Of a stretch of DNA of 64,000 nt, positions 8,448-17,082 are shown one piece after another; the stretch's first letter is position 1; every line of letters starts with the position of its first letter. Made by a program: the position numbers and the translations under genes. Location of the stretch: the NCBI RefSeq assembly GCF_000227745.2, contig NC_018012.1:124001-188000 (forward strand), in the 5' to 3' direction. The stretch comes from Thiocystis violascens DSM 198. GTDB taxonomy: Bacteria > Pseudomonadota > Gammaproteobacteria > Chromatiales > Chromatiaceae. The notes below the pieces were generated by a model, which worked only from the letters and a program-made list of their open reading frames with translations, was not told the origin of the DNA and ran no database searches.

Positions 8448-8486
8448 TAATCTTTTCTGATTGTTCGACAATCACAAGAGCGGAAT

Positions 8487-9743
8487 ATGCAAATCGCGCA
8501 GATTAGTAAGGCGGATAGCGCCGGAGGTGGCGCAAGTCGCGTTGCAGAAGACTTGACAATACTTATGAATAAATCAGGACATTGCGCGACTCACTATGTT
8601 TCTTACTCGTCGAAAGGGTATAACCAGCAGCGTCAACCGCTCTACGGATCAAATCCATTTATCAATAGGAATACAAGGCGCGCCCATCATCTTCTACGGA
8701 GAGTTGGTCTTTCCGAACTTGTGCCATTAGAACTGCCAGCTTTGTTAGCCGGAAACATCAAAAGCTTTGATATTCTGCATTTTCATGACTTATCGTCGGC
8801 AATGTCGCCATTGACGCTCGCCTGGTTGTCACGCACCATGCCGGTGGTATGGACTGTTCATGATTGCTCTCCGTTTACAGGTGGATGTCTTTATCCCATG
8901 GATTGTGAAGGTTATAAGTCTCGATGTGGTTCCTGCCCACAGATAGGCTCATGGCCTTTGGATTCTGTTGTTGACGGGACACGTCTTTCCCGCGCTTTGA
9001 AGCGGCGTATTCATCGAACAGGTCGGGTGCAGTGTGTGACTCCGTCGAAATGGATGGCGCAGATGGCGATGGCGAGCGGTCTGCTTTCCACAGAGCCAAT
9101 GGTCATAACGAATGGTGTGGATACCGAAACCTATAAGCCGGCCGCCAATTTTTCGGAGCTTCGGAGGCGTTTAGGATTGCGTGATGATGTACCGATTCTA
9201 TTGGTGTCGGCGGGGCATATCCGTGACCCAAGAAAAGGTATTCAACTTGCGTTAGAGGCTGTGCGGGCGATCGATAGAGAGTTCCGTCCAGTTGTTTTAG
9301 CGATGGGCGCAATGCACAGGGACGACGAAGGTTTGTTTCAGGGTTTACGCTGGTTTTCGACTGGTTATATTTCGGATCCTGCACAGGCTGCGCAGTATTA
9401 TGCCTGTGCCGATTTTTTTCTTTTTTGCTCGCTTGCGGATAATCAGCCGTTAGCCGTCCTGGAATCCATGTCCTGCGGTACGCCAGTCATTGGTTTTGCT
9501 TGCGGTGGTATCCCTGAATTAGTAATAGACAATGTATGCGGTAAACTGGTGCCGCCTGAAGATATGACTTCGCTAATCGAAGTGATGCGCTTTGTTTTGA
9601 GAGAGAGAATCGCGACTGACTTGGGGCGCGCAGCGCGCAAAAGGATAGAGTCGTATCATTCTCAGGAAGTACATTTGGCCGCACACTTAGAATTGTATGA
9701 CGCTATCTTAAGCAGGCAGGAAATTGCTCATGTCTCGTATTAG
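8487..9743 (+). CDS. GT4-family glycosyltransferase
   Basis: This 418-residue GT-B enzyme contains the N-terminal glycine-rich loop SAGGGASRVAEDL and the Cys-containing segment HDCSPFTGGCLYPMDC, a hallmark of the WcaC/WbaZ-like subgroup. The GT4 donor site is LESMSCGTPVIGFACGG with PEL following. It would add a hexose from a nucleotide sugar to a lipid-linked glycan at the inner face of the membrane. The stop overlaps the next gene by 14 bp. Donor and linkage are not predictable from sequence. Confidence 0.85.
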   Translation: MQIAQISKADSAGGGASRVAEDLTILMNKSGHCATHYVSYSSKGYNQQRQPLYGSNPFINRNTRRAHHLLRRVGLSELVPLELPALLAGNIKSFDILHFHDLSSAMSPLTLAWLSRTMPVVWTVHDCSPFTGGCLYPMDCEGYKSRCGSCPQIGSWPLDSVVDGTRLSRALKRRIHRTGRVQCVTPSKWMAQMAMASGLLSTEPMVITNGVDTETYKPAANFSELRRRLGLRDDVPILLVSAGHIRDPRKGIQLALEAVRAIDREFRPVVLAMGAMHRDDEGLFQGLRWFSTGYISDPAQAAQYYACADFFLFCSLADNQPLAVLESMSCGTPVIGFACGGIPELVIDNVCGKLVPPEDMTSLIEVMRFVLRERIATDLGRAARKRIESYHSQEVHLAAHLELYDAILSRQEIAHVSY

Positions 9744-12138
9744 GCTAAAGCAGATCGCGAATTTTAAGCAACTAGACAAAGAGCTGTTTGGCTCGTCGCT
9801 ATTGCGGAACACGGATGTTGTTGCATTCGATGTATTTGACACTCTGCTGTTTAGAAGATGTGATGCTGATGATGTTCAGTTGGGTGTCGCTAGGGCACTT
9901 GGTCATTCTCTCGGTAATGATGAATCATCAGATATCGCTATACTGAGGGTGCGCGAACAGGCGTATTTTGATGCAGCTGCCGAAAATGAATTCAAAGGTT
10001 TTGACAAAGATGCCCACCTGGACGACATCAATCTAGCCTGGGTGAAGCGATTAGCACCTAATGAACCGGGTCGCTGGTCGGACTTGGCGGCTGTCGCACG
10101 CGAGTCAAAGATTCGATATGAACATTGGGCGTGTTTCCCAAATCCAGCCACCGTTCCGATATTGCAGCGTCTTGCAGGCACTGGCAAGCGGGCGGTGTTC
10201 GTTTCTGATATGTATCTTGGTGAAGCAATTGTCTCCGACTTGCTGACGGCTAATGGTTTGCGCCAGTTCTTCTCGGCTGGATACGTGTCAGGAGACATTG
10301 CACTCACCAAAAGTTCGGGGCGCTTGTTCCAGCATGTCTTAGAAAAGGAGGGAATCGATGGTAGCCGGATGCTGCACATTGGAGATAACCCCCATGCAGA
10401 CGGGCGACGCGCCATCGAACATGGCATTAAAGCAATTGTCGTTCGGGAGCGCGACATCCCGCTCAAGCGGATGCGATTCGACCACAATTATGCGCTTCAA
10501 GATCGGCGGTGGTTGGGATACAACGCCGCCAGTTTCGCATCCGCCGCATCGCTACAGCAGGTCGAACCGGAGCTTCATACGATAGGCCGTGATGTACTTG
10601 GCCCTCCATTTTCTGCATTCATCCATGGACTTGCCGAATACTGCATGCGTATCCGTCCGGATGCAGTGTATTTTCTATCCAGAGAAGGGCTACTGCTCAA
10701 AGATCTTTACGATCAGCTAATCGCAACTTTGCAGCTTCCACTGCCTTCCGGTGGTTATCTTTGTACATCACGTTTGAATGCAGCCGTTGCAGCTATGCGC
10801 AGTTTTGGCTGGCGCGAGATTACGCTAAAACTTGGCTCTCATAATAAACCTACCGTTTCTTCTATTTTCTCTCCGTTAGGTTTTTCGCGAGATGAATTAG
10901 CGTCTATTGCGGGCAAATGCGGCATTAGCGATATTGATCAGAAATTTATAATTGATTCTCCAACTATTGCTCGTTTGGTTGCTCACCCGATACTGCAGGA
11001 TCGGGCAATTCGGTTAGGTCAAAATGCGCGCAACGCCTTGCATGAGTATCTCGAAAAGCGGGGATTTTTTAATGCAAGGAGTGTTGTGCTTGTCGATGTC
11101 GGTTGGGCAGGTCAGATTCAAGAAGGACTTAAAATCGCACTTTCAGATAGTCCTGCTCCCATAATCAATGTTTATTATCTGGGTGCTAACCAGCTTGCTG
11201 GTGAGCGGAGAAGGTCAGGATTGAATATCCGTGCGTATCTTGCTGATATGGAGCAGTACGATTGGTTAGGTTCCGCAACATTTGAATTTGTTGAACTGTT
11301 TGAAATACCAAGCCGAGCGCTGCATGGGACTGTCTTAGGGCACAACCAGGGTGAACCGTTATTCGCGTCTGAAGATAGTGCTGAACGTACACCAGAACAT
11401 TCTGACGAACCGCGTATAGCTTTGCTGCAAGAAGGTATATGTGAGTACATGTTGCACTATGCCAGATATGCGGCAATAACGAAAACCTCAGCGGATCATG
11501 CTAAGACTTATGCAATAAATATTGTTGCGCGTATTGTGCGCTTCCCTAGACGGTCTGAACTTTTTTTCTTTTCTTCATTAAACCATATTGCTAACTTTGG
11601 TAGCAGCGAACACTTGCAACTTGCTAAAGTATCTTCGATATTATCGGGCAAGAAATTTCTTGATGCAGTTAATAACTCTCATTGGCGGCAGGGTGCAGCT
11701 GCATTAGGACTTGGCCGCTTTGGCGCTTTGTTGCTATCTTTGTTTCAGGCGCCAAGGATATCTAGGACGCTCCCTTCACAGATCGAAGAACAACGGATAC
11801 ATGACGGAGCAAGCATAGCCGCCTGGAATCCTTTTAGCCCACTCCCTCATGGTTTTGAAACGGATGTGCGGAATCGCTCATTTGTGTTGCTTGAGCAAGG
11901 TCGCGAGGCATCTCTTCACAAAACCTATCGAAGTCCTTTGACTCCTTTTGAATTAGCCATGCTTCACCTGGGGCTTCGGGCAACGAATTTATATCTCTCA
12001 GTAAAAAAGCTGAATCAGTTTCCGGCTGACCTGCTTCCTTTGCGCGCCTGGCTATGGCGCGAGATATATATCCGGCTGCCGGTCCATGGGAAGTTCGGGC
12101 GTTTACTTCGACGCGTAAAGCGATGGATCACCGCATGA
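9730..12138 (+). CDS. HAD hydrolase fused to a COG5610-type C-terminal domain
   Basis: This is a protein of about 802 residues. Residues 30-240 form a HAD phosphatase domain with all four motifs: nucleophile region AFDVFDTLLFR, Ser in FVSDMYLG, Lys in LTKSSG and LHIGDNPHADG. Residues 300-480 carry a second domain with YFLSREGLLLKDLYD and VLVDVGWAGQIQEGL; the rest is helical. This arrangement corresponds to the predicted hydrolase group COG5610, frequent in polysaccharide loci but of unknown substrate. I chose the ATG at 9730 over a TTG at 9724. It overlaps the GT4 gene by 14 bp and is followed after 26 bp by a protein containing only the second domain. Confidence 0.78.
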   Translation: MSRIRLKQIANFKQLDKELFGSSLLRNTDVVAFDVFDTLLFRRCDADDVQLGVARALGHSLGNDESSDIAILRVREQAYFDAAAENEFKGFDKDAHLDDINLAWVKRLAPNEPGRWSDLAAVARESKIRYEHWACFPNPATVPILQRLAGTGKRAVFVSDMYLGEAIVSDLLTANGLRQFFSAGYVSGDIALTKSSGRLFQHVLEKEGIDGSRMLHIGDNPHADGRRAIEHGIKAIVVRERDIPLKRMRFDHNYALQDRRWLGYNAASFASAASLQQVEPELHTIGRDVLGPPFSAFIHGLAEYCMRIRPDAVYFLSREGLLLKDLYDQLIATLQLPLPSGGYLCTSRLNAAVAAMRSFGWREITLKLGSHNKPTVSSIFSPLGFSRDELASIAGKCGISDIDQKFIIDSPTIARLVAHPILQDRAIRLGQNARNALHEYLEKRGFFNARSVVLVDVGWAGQIQEGLKIALSDSPAPIINVYYLGANQLAGERRRSGLNIRAYLADMEQYDWLGSATFEFVELFEIPSRALHGTVLGHNQGEPLFASEDSAERTPEHSDEPRIALLQEGICEYMLHYARYAAITKTSADHAKTYAINIVARIVRFPRRSELFFFSSLNHIANFGSSEHLQLAKVSSILSGKKFLDAVNNSHWRQGAAALGLGRFGALLLSLFQAPRISRTLPSQIEEQRIHDGASIAAWNPFSPLPHGFETDVRNRSFVLLEQGREASLHKTYRSPLTPFELAMLHLGLRATNLYLSVKKLNQFPADLLPLRAWLWREIYIRLPVHGKFGRLLRRVKRWITA

Positions 12139-12164
12139 CCTGTCTTTTTTGATCGGGAGCACCT

Positions 12165-13496
12165 ATGCGGAATACAGTCCAATTGATTACGCAATGGACA
12201 AATATTGCCACGGTTACGGAAGAAGTAATCGCTCCGATTTTGACCGCCTACGTCGCCTGGATATTACAGCACGCCCGTCGACATCAGATCGAACGGCTGT
12301 ATTTCGTCTCGCGGGACGGTCAGATTCTTCAATTGATCGCATCCGTGCTGCGTCGGGATGGCGATCCGGAATGCCGGTATCTATACGGATCCAGACAGGC
12401 TTGGTTTCTGCCGTCGGTTCGGAATCTCGATGAAGAATCACTGAAATGGGCTTGGATGAAAGGCTTGTCGCGGTCGGGGCGCGACATTCTGCGGCGATTG
12501 GAAATCGACGAAGAACCTGTCTTGTCCATTCTGGCGCATGAAGGTTTTGATGAAGCAAGCCTGGCGCGGCAACTGGATGAAAATGAACTTGAGCGCATCA
12601 AGGCTTTGATTAGAAAAGAGCCGATTGCATCGCTACTTTTAAGGAAGGCAGAAACCAGACGGATGCTTCTGTTGGAGTACCTGAGACAGGAGGACTGTCT
12701 TGATGGGGCGAATTGGGCGCTGGTTGATATTGGTTGGAAGCTGAACTGTCAACATTCCTTGTCTCGCGTTATGAAATATACAGAGGCGATTCCTGATGTC
12801 ACTGGTTATTATTTCGGTGTTTCATCTGATCATGCTCCATTGGAACAGGCTGGTGCTGTCTATCCTTTTATTTCTCACAGCAGATCTCGGCTGCGCAGTA
12901 CGCTAAAGGCAGACTGGATCTTCAAGCGCTCGACGGTCGCTGTCATCGAGAATTTTTTCGTCATTTCCGATTATGCCTCAGTGTGTGGTTATCGTCGCAT
13001 CAGTTCGCGTGTCGAGCCAATTTTTAAAGACGCTGTCGAAAAGCGTGAAGGTGGGTCGCTTGCTAGGATCGTTCACGCGACGGTTTTGGCTTATGTAAAT
13101 GAGTTGGCGAGTACCAGAAGTGTGGATCCGGAATCCGAAGATTTTCAGCGTCGATCCATCATGATGATGAAACGGTTTTGTCTGTATCCGAAGCCTATCG
13201 ACGTGATGGGGATTGCCTTATTGCCCATCAACGACGATCAAACGCACGGTGAAGAGCATTGGAATCAGCTTGCTGTCCGGATAGATATGCGATTGTTTCT
13301 CAGGGTTGTTGGTGATTATCTGACTGGGCGCTCGGAGGACAGCGATCAGCTTAGGTTTTCATGGGTGGGAGGCTCGGCCGCGATTTCGAGTTGGCCTGTT
13401 CGGATCGTTATCATATCGGGTAGCGCGTTGAGCAGAACCTTCGATTCGTTGCGCATCTGGTTGGATCGCTCGTTGAAATGGACTAGGACCAAATAA
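12165..13496 (+). CDS. Stand-alone COG5610-type C-terminal domain protein
   Basis: This 443-residue protein shares with the preceding gene the paired signatures LYFVSRDGQILQLIAS and WALVDIGWKLNCQ, spaced about 140 residues apart, but lacks the HAD domain. It therefore appears to be the second-domain module alone, perhaps a partner or paralogue. The ATG at 12165 has GGGAGC upstream. Its stop overlaps the GT2 start by one base (TAATG), so the two genes are coupled. No catalytic function is established; involvement in glycan assembly or modification is inferred from context only. Confidence 0.65.
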   Translation: MRNTVQLITQWTNIATVTEEVIAPILTAYVAWILQHARRHQIERLYFVSRDGQILQLIASVLRRDGDPECRYLYGSRQAWFLPSVRNLDEESLKWAWMKGLSRSGRDILRRLEIDEEPVLSILAHEGFDEASLARQLDENELERIKALIRKEPIASLLLRKAETRRMLLLEYLRQEDCLDGANWALVDIGWKLNCQHSLSRVMKYTEAIPDVTGYYFGVSSDHAPLEQAGAVYPFISHSRSRLRSTLKADWIFKRSTVAVIENFFVISDYASVCGYRRISSRVEPIFKDAVEKREGGSLARIVHATVLAYVNELASTRSVDPESEDFQRRSIMMMKRFCLYPKPIDVMGIALLPINDDQTHGEEHWNQLAVRIDMRLFLRVVGDYLTGRSEDSDQLRFSWVGGSAAISSWPVRIVIISGSALSRTFDSLRIWLDRSLKWTRTK

Positions 13497-14440
13497 TGAC
13501 ATTGCAGAGTTCCTTTGGTGATTTAGGATGCGTTATCGTCACCCGCAATCGTTTCCAGCTTTTGCAGCGCTGCCTTCACGGTCTGCTGAATCAAACACGG
13601 CTCCCCGAAACCCTGATCGTCGTCGATAACGGCTCGGCGGATGACACGTCCTCGCTCTTCCAGACTGGTCCCTTCTCTGCTGATCCGCGCATCGACTATG
13701 TGCGGCTTGAGGGCAATTCCGGCGGTGCTGGTGGTTTCCATACTGGTATCGCCCGCGCGATGGAGCAGGGTTGCGACTGGATCTTCGTGATGGATGACGA
13801 TGGTTGCCCCGCGCCTGATGCCCTGGAACGTCTGATGGCGGTCGATCCGAACCCGGCGGCGATTCATGCGGCGGCGGCGCTGGTCGATTCGGGCGACCCG
13901 CGCGAGTTCGTGTGGCCGGCGGCTCTGGTTGCAGGGGATGACAAGGACAAAATCCTGATGCGGGTCGATGAACTGACCGGGCCGGTGGTGCCGGTGGTGA
14001 ATGCGCCCTTCATCGGGATGCTGTTCCACCGTACCCTGATCGAGCGGATCGGCCTGCCTGAAAAGGATTTTTTCGTCAGCTTCGAGGATGGCGAGATGTG
14101 CGCCCGCGCCTGGGCTCGGGCCAGCGGGGTACGTTTGGTGCCCTCGGCCGTGGTCCGTCATCCGCGCATCGAGCGGCGCTGTTTTCAAGTGGGTCGGCGG
14201 AAATTCTGCGTGATCGCCCTGGCGCCCTGGCGGCGCTATTACGACACCCGCAATCGGTTGGTGATCGCGAAGTGGCATTTTGGGCATTGGCTGTGGACCG
14301 AGGCGCTGCCCGGCACCCTGCTGCGCTGGCTGATGACGCTGGCGGTGCAGCCGAATCGACGGGCGCAGTCGGCGGCCTTCGCGCGCGGGATCTTCGATGG
14401 CCTGACCGGGCGGCTGGGGATGCGTTGGGCGCCGCCGTGA
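13496..14440 (+). CDS. GT2 glycosyltransferase, GlfT1-like (probable galactofuranosyl/rhamnosyl transferase)
   Basis: This 314-residue GT-A enzyme has the opening CVIVTRNRFQLLQRCL, the strand LIVVDNGSADDT, the subgroup signature GNSGGAGGFHTG and the metal-binding motif VMDDDGCP. This signature set is shared by the initiating galactofuranosyltransferase GlfT1 and bacterial rhamnosyltransferases. The acceptor-side acid is in FFVSFEDGEMCARA. With a UDP-galactopyranose mutase 1.1 kb away, UDP-galactofuranose is a plausible donor. Base composition is again GC-rich here, marking the end of the AT-rich cassette. Confidence 0.8.
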   Translation: MTLQSSFGDLGCVIVTRNRFQLLQRCLHGLLNQTRLPETLIVVDNGSADDTSSLFQTGPFSADPRIDYVRLEGNSGGAGGFHTGIARAMEQGCDWIFVMDDDGCPAPDALERLMAVDPNPAAIHAAAALVDSGDPREFVWPAALVAGDDKDKILMRVDELTGPVVPVVNAPFIGMLFHRTLIERIGLPEKDFFVSFEDGEMCARAWARASGVRLVPSAVVRHPRIERRCFQVGRRKFCVIALAPWRRYYDTRNRLVIAKWHFGHWLWTEALPGTLLRWLMTLAVQPNRRAQSAAFARGIFDGLTGRLGMRWAPP

Positions 14441-14530
14441 TGCTTTCGGCAAAATCGAAACAAGCCGGGTAGCCGGGTAGATATACCGTCTTGGAATCAC
14501 AGGCATGCATGATTATTTTTGGTCGCAACG

Positions 14531-14818
14531 ATGCGTCTGACTGAAGACCAGAAGCAAATAATCCGCAATGCGGGGCTGCGACATTTTCGAGTCGTCCCTC
14601 GATTATTCGGCTCTCGGCTGGATGATCATCTTCACGGCGGGGATATTGATCTCTTTATTCCGGGGAACTGGTCCGCCGATGAGCTTGTCACTCGGCGTTT
14701 GCGTTTCTGTGCGGAATTACGACGTGAACTCGGCGATCGGAAAATCGATGTCGTGGTGGGAACAAGCACGCCATCTGCGATTCAAGAGCATGCAAGACAG
14801 ACGGGGGAACCGATATGA
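14531..14818 (+). CDS. MNT-type nucleotidyltransferase domain protein
   Basis: This 95-residue minimal nucleotidyltransferase has the motif FGSRLDDHLHGGDIDLFI, i.e. GS followed about ten residues later by D-x-D, as in the antitoxin half of HEPN/MNT systems. The ATG at 14531 is chosen over an upstream TTG. It overlaps its would-be partner by ATGA. Because the partner is cut short, the module is probably dead or an orphan antitoxin. CCGGGTAG repeats precede it at about 14465. Confidence 0.75.
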   Translation: MRLTEDQKQIIRNAGLRHFRVVPRLFGSRLDDHLHGGDIDLFIPGNWSADELVTRRLRFCAELRRELGDRKIDVVVGTSTPSAIQEHARQTGEPI

Positions 14819-14890
14819 GGCCGCTGGCGGAACTGTTCGACGAGTGCGACCGTCATCTCCAGGCGCTTGAAGAAGCCGTGCAGCGCTGTC
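14815..14890 (+). pseudogene. Truncated partner of the MNT protein (HEPN-like start)
   Basis: The ATG overlaps the MNT stop (ATGA) and encodes MRPLAELFDECDRHLQALEE, the kind of start seen in HEPN-type partners in this gene order. After about 25 residues the reading runs into sequence that makes sense only on the opposite strand (Rpn-like). The open frame to 15336 is proline/glycine-rich antisense. The remnant end is approximate. Confidence 0.5.
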
Positions 14891-14919
14891 CGCAACCCTT
14901 GACGAAGGAGCGCTTTGCG

Positions 14920-15042
14920 ACCCCCCTCTCGCACCTGTTTCAAATTCCGCTGGATGGTGCGCTGCCAGCGCAGTTTATCCAGGCGCGACCTGTGGAGAAA
15001 ACGAGCGCGCTCTTCCTCGGTAAATCCGAACGGAGTCTTCAT
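14920..15042 (-). pseudogene. Short Rpn-type C-terminal fragment
   Basis: About 41 residues (GFTEEERARFLHRSRLDKL then RWQRTIQRNLKQ) align by eye with the C-terminal region of the neighbouring Rpn fragment (GFSEKERDYHRYQSRQEAL then RLQRAVQRALDE). It is a second, diverged copy of the same region, without any catalytic domain. Confidence 0.45.
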
Positions 15043-15073
15043 GGCCTGCCGGTGCGCGACCGCCCGCGTGGCG

Positions 15074-15526
15074 TCAACCTTCGTTTCGCCGGCTCAGTAG
15101 CGCCTGGAGCCGCGCAACTTCGGCTAGGGCCTCTTCTTTGGCCTGGCGCTCGGCCTCTTTGGCTTGGAGCGCCTCTTCCTTGGCCTGGCGCCCCGCATCG
15201 GCCTCCGCGCGTTTCTCATCCAGCGCCCGCTGGACAGCGCGCTGCAGGCGCAATGCCTCCTGGCGTGACTGGTAGCGGTGGTAGTCGCGTTCTTTCTCGG
15301 AAAAGCCGTTCAGGGTGCTCATGGCGTGCCTCATGATGGGATGCTGCATCCAGTCGGGAAGACGGGCGGGGTCGAGATGTTCGCCGTCCTTGAGGAATTT
15401 TAGCCAGCGCTCGGTCTCGGTGGAGACCTGCTGGACATGGAATTTGCCCAGTTCGAAAAGTCGGATTGAGCCGTGGTCGATGAGCGTCCGCCCCTGCTCG
15501 TCGCGCAGACAGTAGCGGTGGGGGCA
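15074..15526 (-). pseudogene. Rpn-family nuclease/transposase, C-terminal part
   Basis: Reading the minus strand from the end of the UGM gene gives RYCLRDEQGRTLIDHGSIRL, FELGKFHVQQ, WLKFLKDGEHLDP, LPDWMQHPIM, then GFSEKERDYHRYQSRQ and an alanine/glutamate-rich coiled tail (QAKEEALQAKEAERQ). This is the latter half of a PD-(D/E)XK Rpn-type protein. The catalytic N-terminal part is missing, cut at the 3' end of the UGM gene. The insertion probably also destroyed the adjacent HEPN-like gene. Confidence 0.65.
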
Positions 15527-16951
15527 CTACCTCTTTTCCATCCACTCCGGATAAGGCCAGACATTGTAGCGGCCGTTGACCAGGTTCGGCTGGAACAAGG
15601 TCAGCTCCTCGCGGCCGTTCACCAGCCGTTCGGCGATCTCGACGCCCTGCATCAGCGAGTGATCCTGATTGCTCACCTCGTAGGTCCAGGCACCGAAGCG
15701 TCCGCGCGCGTAGAGGTCGCGCGCTTCGAGCGCGGGTAGCACGTCACGCAGGATGGCATCGCGCTCGACCGATGGCGTGGGGTAGCCGTGATGGAGGCGC
15801 CGATGCCAGCGGCTGAGGATCGGATCTTCCTCGCCGATCAGATGCGTGGCGCGCATCCCTCGGATGGCATCCGCGACGACGCGCTCCGCATCGACGGGCT
15901 TGCAGGGGCTTTCGGAGACCTCGGCCATGAGCGACCAGGTGGCGCCGGGTTCGGGGACGTTGTTGGGGCTGTAGTTGCTGAAAACGGTGACGCGGTAGAA
16001 GGGGCAGTCGTCCTCGGGGAAGTACATCCAGCACTTGGTGCGCAACGCTTCCGGCGGCTGGCCGCGTAACCCGATGCCGACGACATGGACGCTGGAGTAT
16101 TTGAGTCGGGCGGTCCGTTCGATCAGGGCCGGATCGCCGACGAGCTGGCAAAGGCGGTCGAGCGGGAGGGTGCTGATGAGTTGGTCGTAGCTGAAGCAGG
16201 CGCCGCTGGCCGTGGTGGCGTGGCGACGCTCGGCATCGAGGGCGACGATGCCGTCGCCGAAGTGTTTATGCCGCTCCGGAATATGCGCGGCCAGACCGTC
16301 CCAGATGGCGCCGGTGCCGCCGTGCAGCGGGAAGCGGAAGGTGTTGTTCGGACCCCAGCTCAGGTTGTCTTCATCCAGGCAGATGGACTTGAGCACGGCG
16401 CGCAGATCGGGAACCGCGACCCGTTCGCCGACCCAGTGCGCGTTCATCATCGCCGGCGGATAGGCCCAGACCTTGAAGTTGTAGGGCAGAAGGAAGATGT
16501 CCGCCATGCCCTGGCCGAAGGTGCGCAGGATCCATTGCTCGAAGTCCGCCGGGCGCTCGCCAGACGCGCTTTCCGCCGCCGCCATCAGACCCTGCACACA
16601 GCTCCACATCTCCGGGCCGGGGAGACGGTGCAGGTTGTATTGGAAGGGGTAGGGCACGAAGCGCTCGCGCATCCACACCCAGCTTTCGCGCTGGTGGTCG
16701 ATCCAACCCTCCCGACCCAGCGCCAGTTCCATGTAGCGGTCGAACGTCTGGTAGTGCGAGAACTGGACATGGCCGCCCAGATCCCAGGTGAATCCCTGAT
16801 CGTCGACTAAGGAGGCCGCAAGACCGCCCGCCTGGCCTGCCGCCTCGATCAACAGAAAATCGGTCCCGTCGAGTTCGAGCAGGCGCAATGCCGCGCCCAG
16901 GCCGGTCGGGCCGGCGCCCAGAATGAGAAAGCGATGATGTTCGGATGGCAT
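15527..16951 (-). CDS. Eukaryotic-type UDP-galactopyranose mutase
   Basis: This 474-residue FAD enzyme is predicted to interconvert UDP-galactopyranose and UDP-galactofuranose. It has the Rossmann motif GAGPTGLGAALRLL, GGLAASLVDD and WDLGGHVQFSHYQTFD with the conserved active-site His, then PYNFKVWAYPP, WGPNNTFRFPLHGGTG, KCWMYFPEDDCPFYR, HGYPTPSVERDAIL and RGRFGAWTYEVSNQDHS. These blocks follow, in order, those I know from fungal UGM (Aspergillus GlfA type), and length is nearer the eukaryotic form (about 510) than the bacterial Glf (about 380). Automatic annotation would probably say amine oxidase or protoporphyrinogen oxidase-like. It lies opposite the GlfT1-like gene, separated by gene debris. 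Confidence 0.8.
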   Translation of the reverse strand: MPSEHHRFLILGAGPTGLGAALRLLELDGTDFLLIEAAGQAGGLAASLVDDQGFTWDLGGHVQFSHYQTFDRYMELALGREGWIDHQRESWVWMRERFVPYPFQYNLHRLPGPEMWSCVQGLMAAAESASGERPADFEQWILRTFGQGMADIFLLPYNFKVWAYPPAMMNAHWVGERVAVPDLRAVLKSICLDEDNLSWGPNNTFRFPLHGGTGAIWDGLAAHIPERHKHFGDGIVALDAERRHATTASGACFSYDQLISTLPLDRLCQLVGDPALIERTARLKYSSVHVVGIGLRGQPPEALRTKCWMYFPEDDCPFYRVTVFSNYSPNNVPEPGATWSLMAEVSESPCKPVDAERVVADAIRGMRATHLIGEEDPILSRWHRRLHHGYPTPSVERDAILRDVLPALEARDLYARGRFGAWTYEVSNQDHSLMQGVEIAERLVNGREELTLFQPNLVNGRYNVWPYPEWMEKR

Positions 16952-17082
16952 TTTGATTCCAAATGAGAGAGGTTGGCGTCTATTGTGTTAGTCTATTGAA
17001 AGTCGGTATTTCGATGTGTCCGCGTCGAATTGATCCGATGAATGTTGAGCGTCATGTGTTATTGAATTAAGGGTGTTTTGCC

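Noticed and set aside
13523-14506. 327-codon minus-strand frame over the GT2 gene
   Set aside because: His/Arg/Gln-rich shadow; the sense frame carries GT2 motifs and is coupled to the upstream gene.
14815-15336. Full 173-codon frame as a HEPN toxin
   Set aside because: Only the first 25 codons look genuine. The rest is Pro/Gly/Trp-rich antisense of Rpn-type coding on the other strand.
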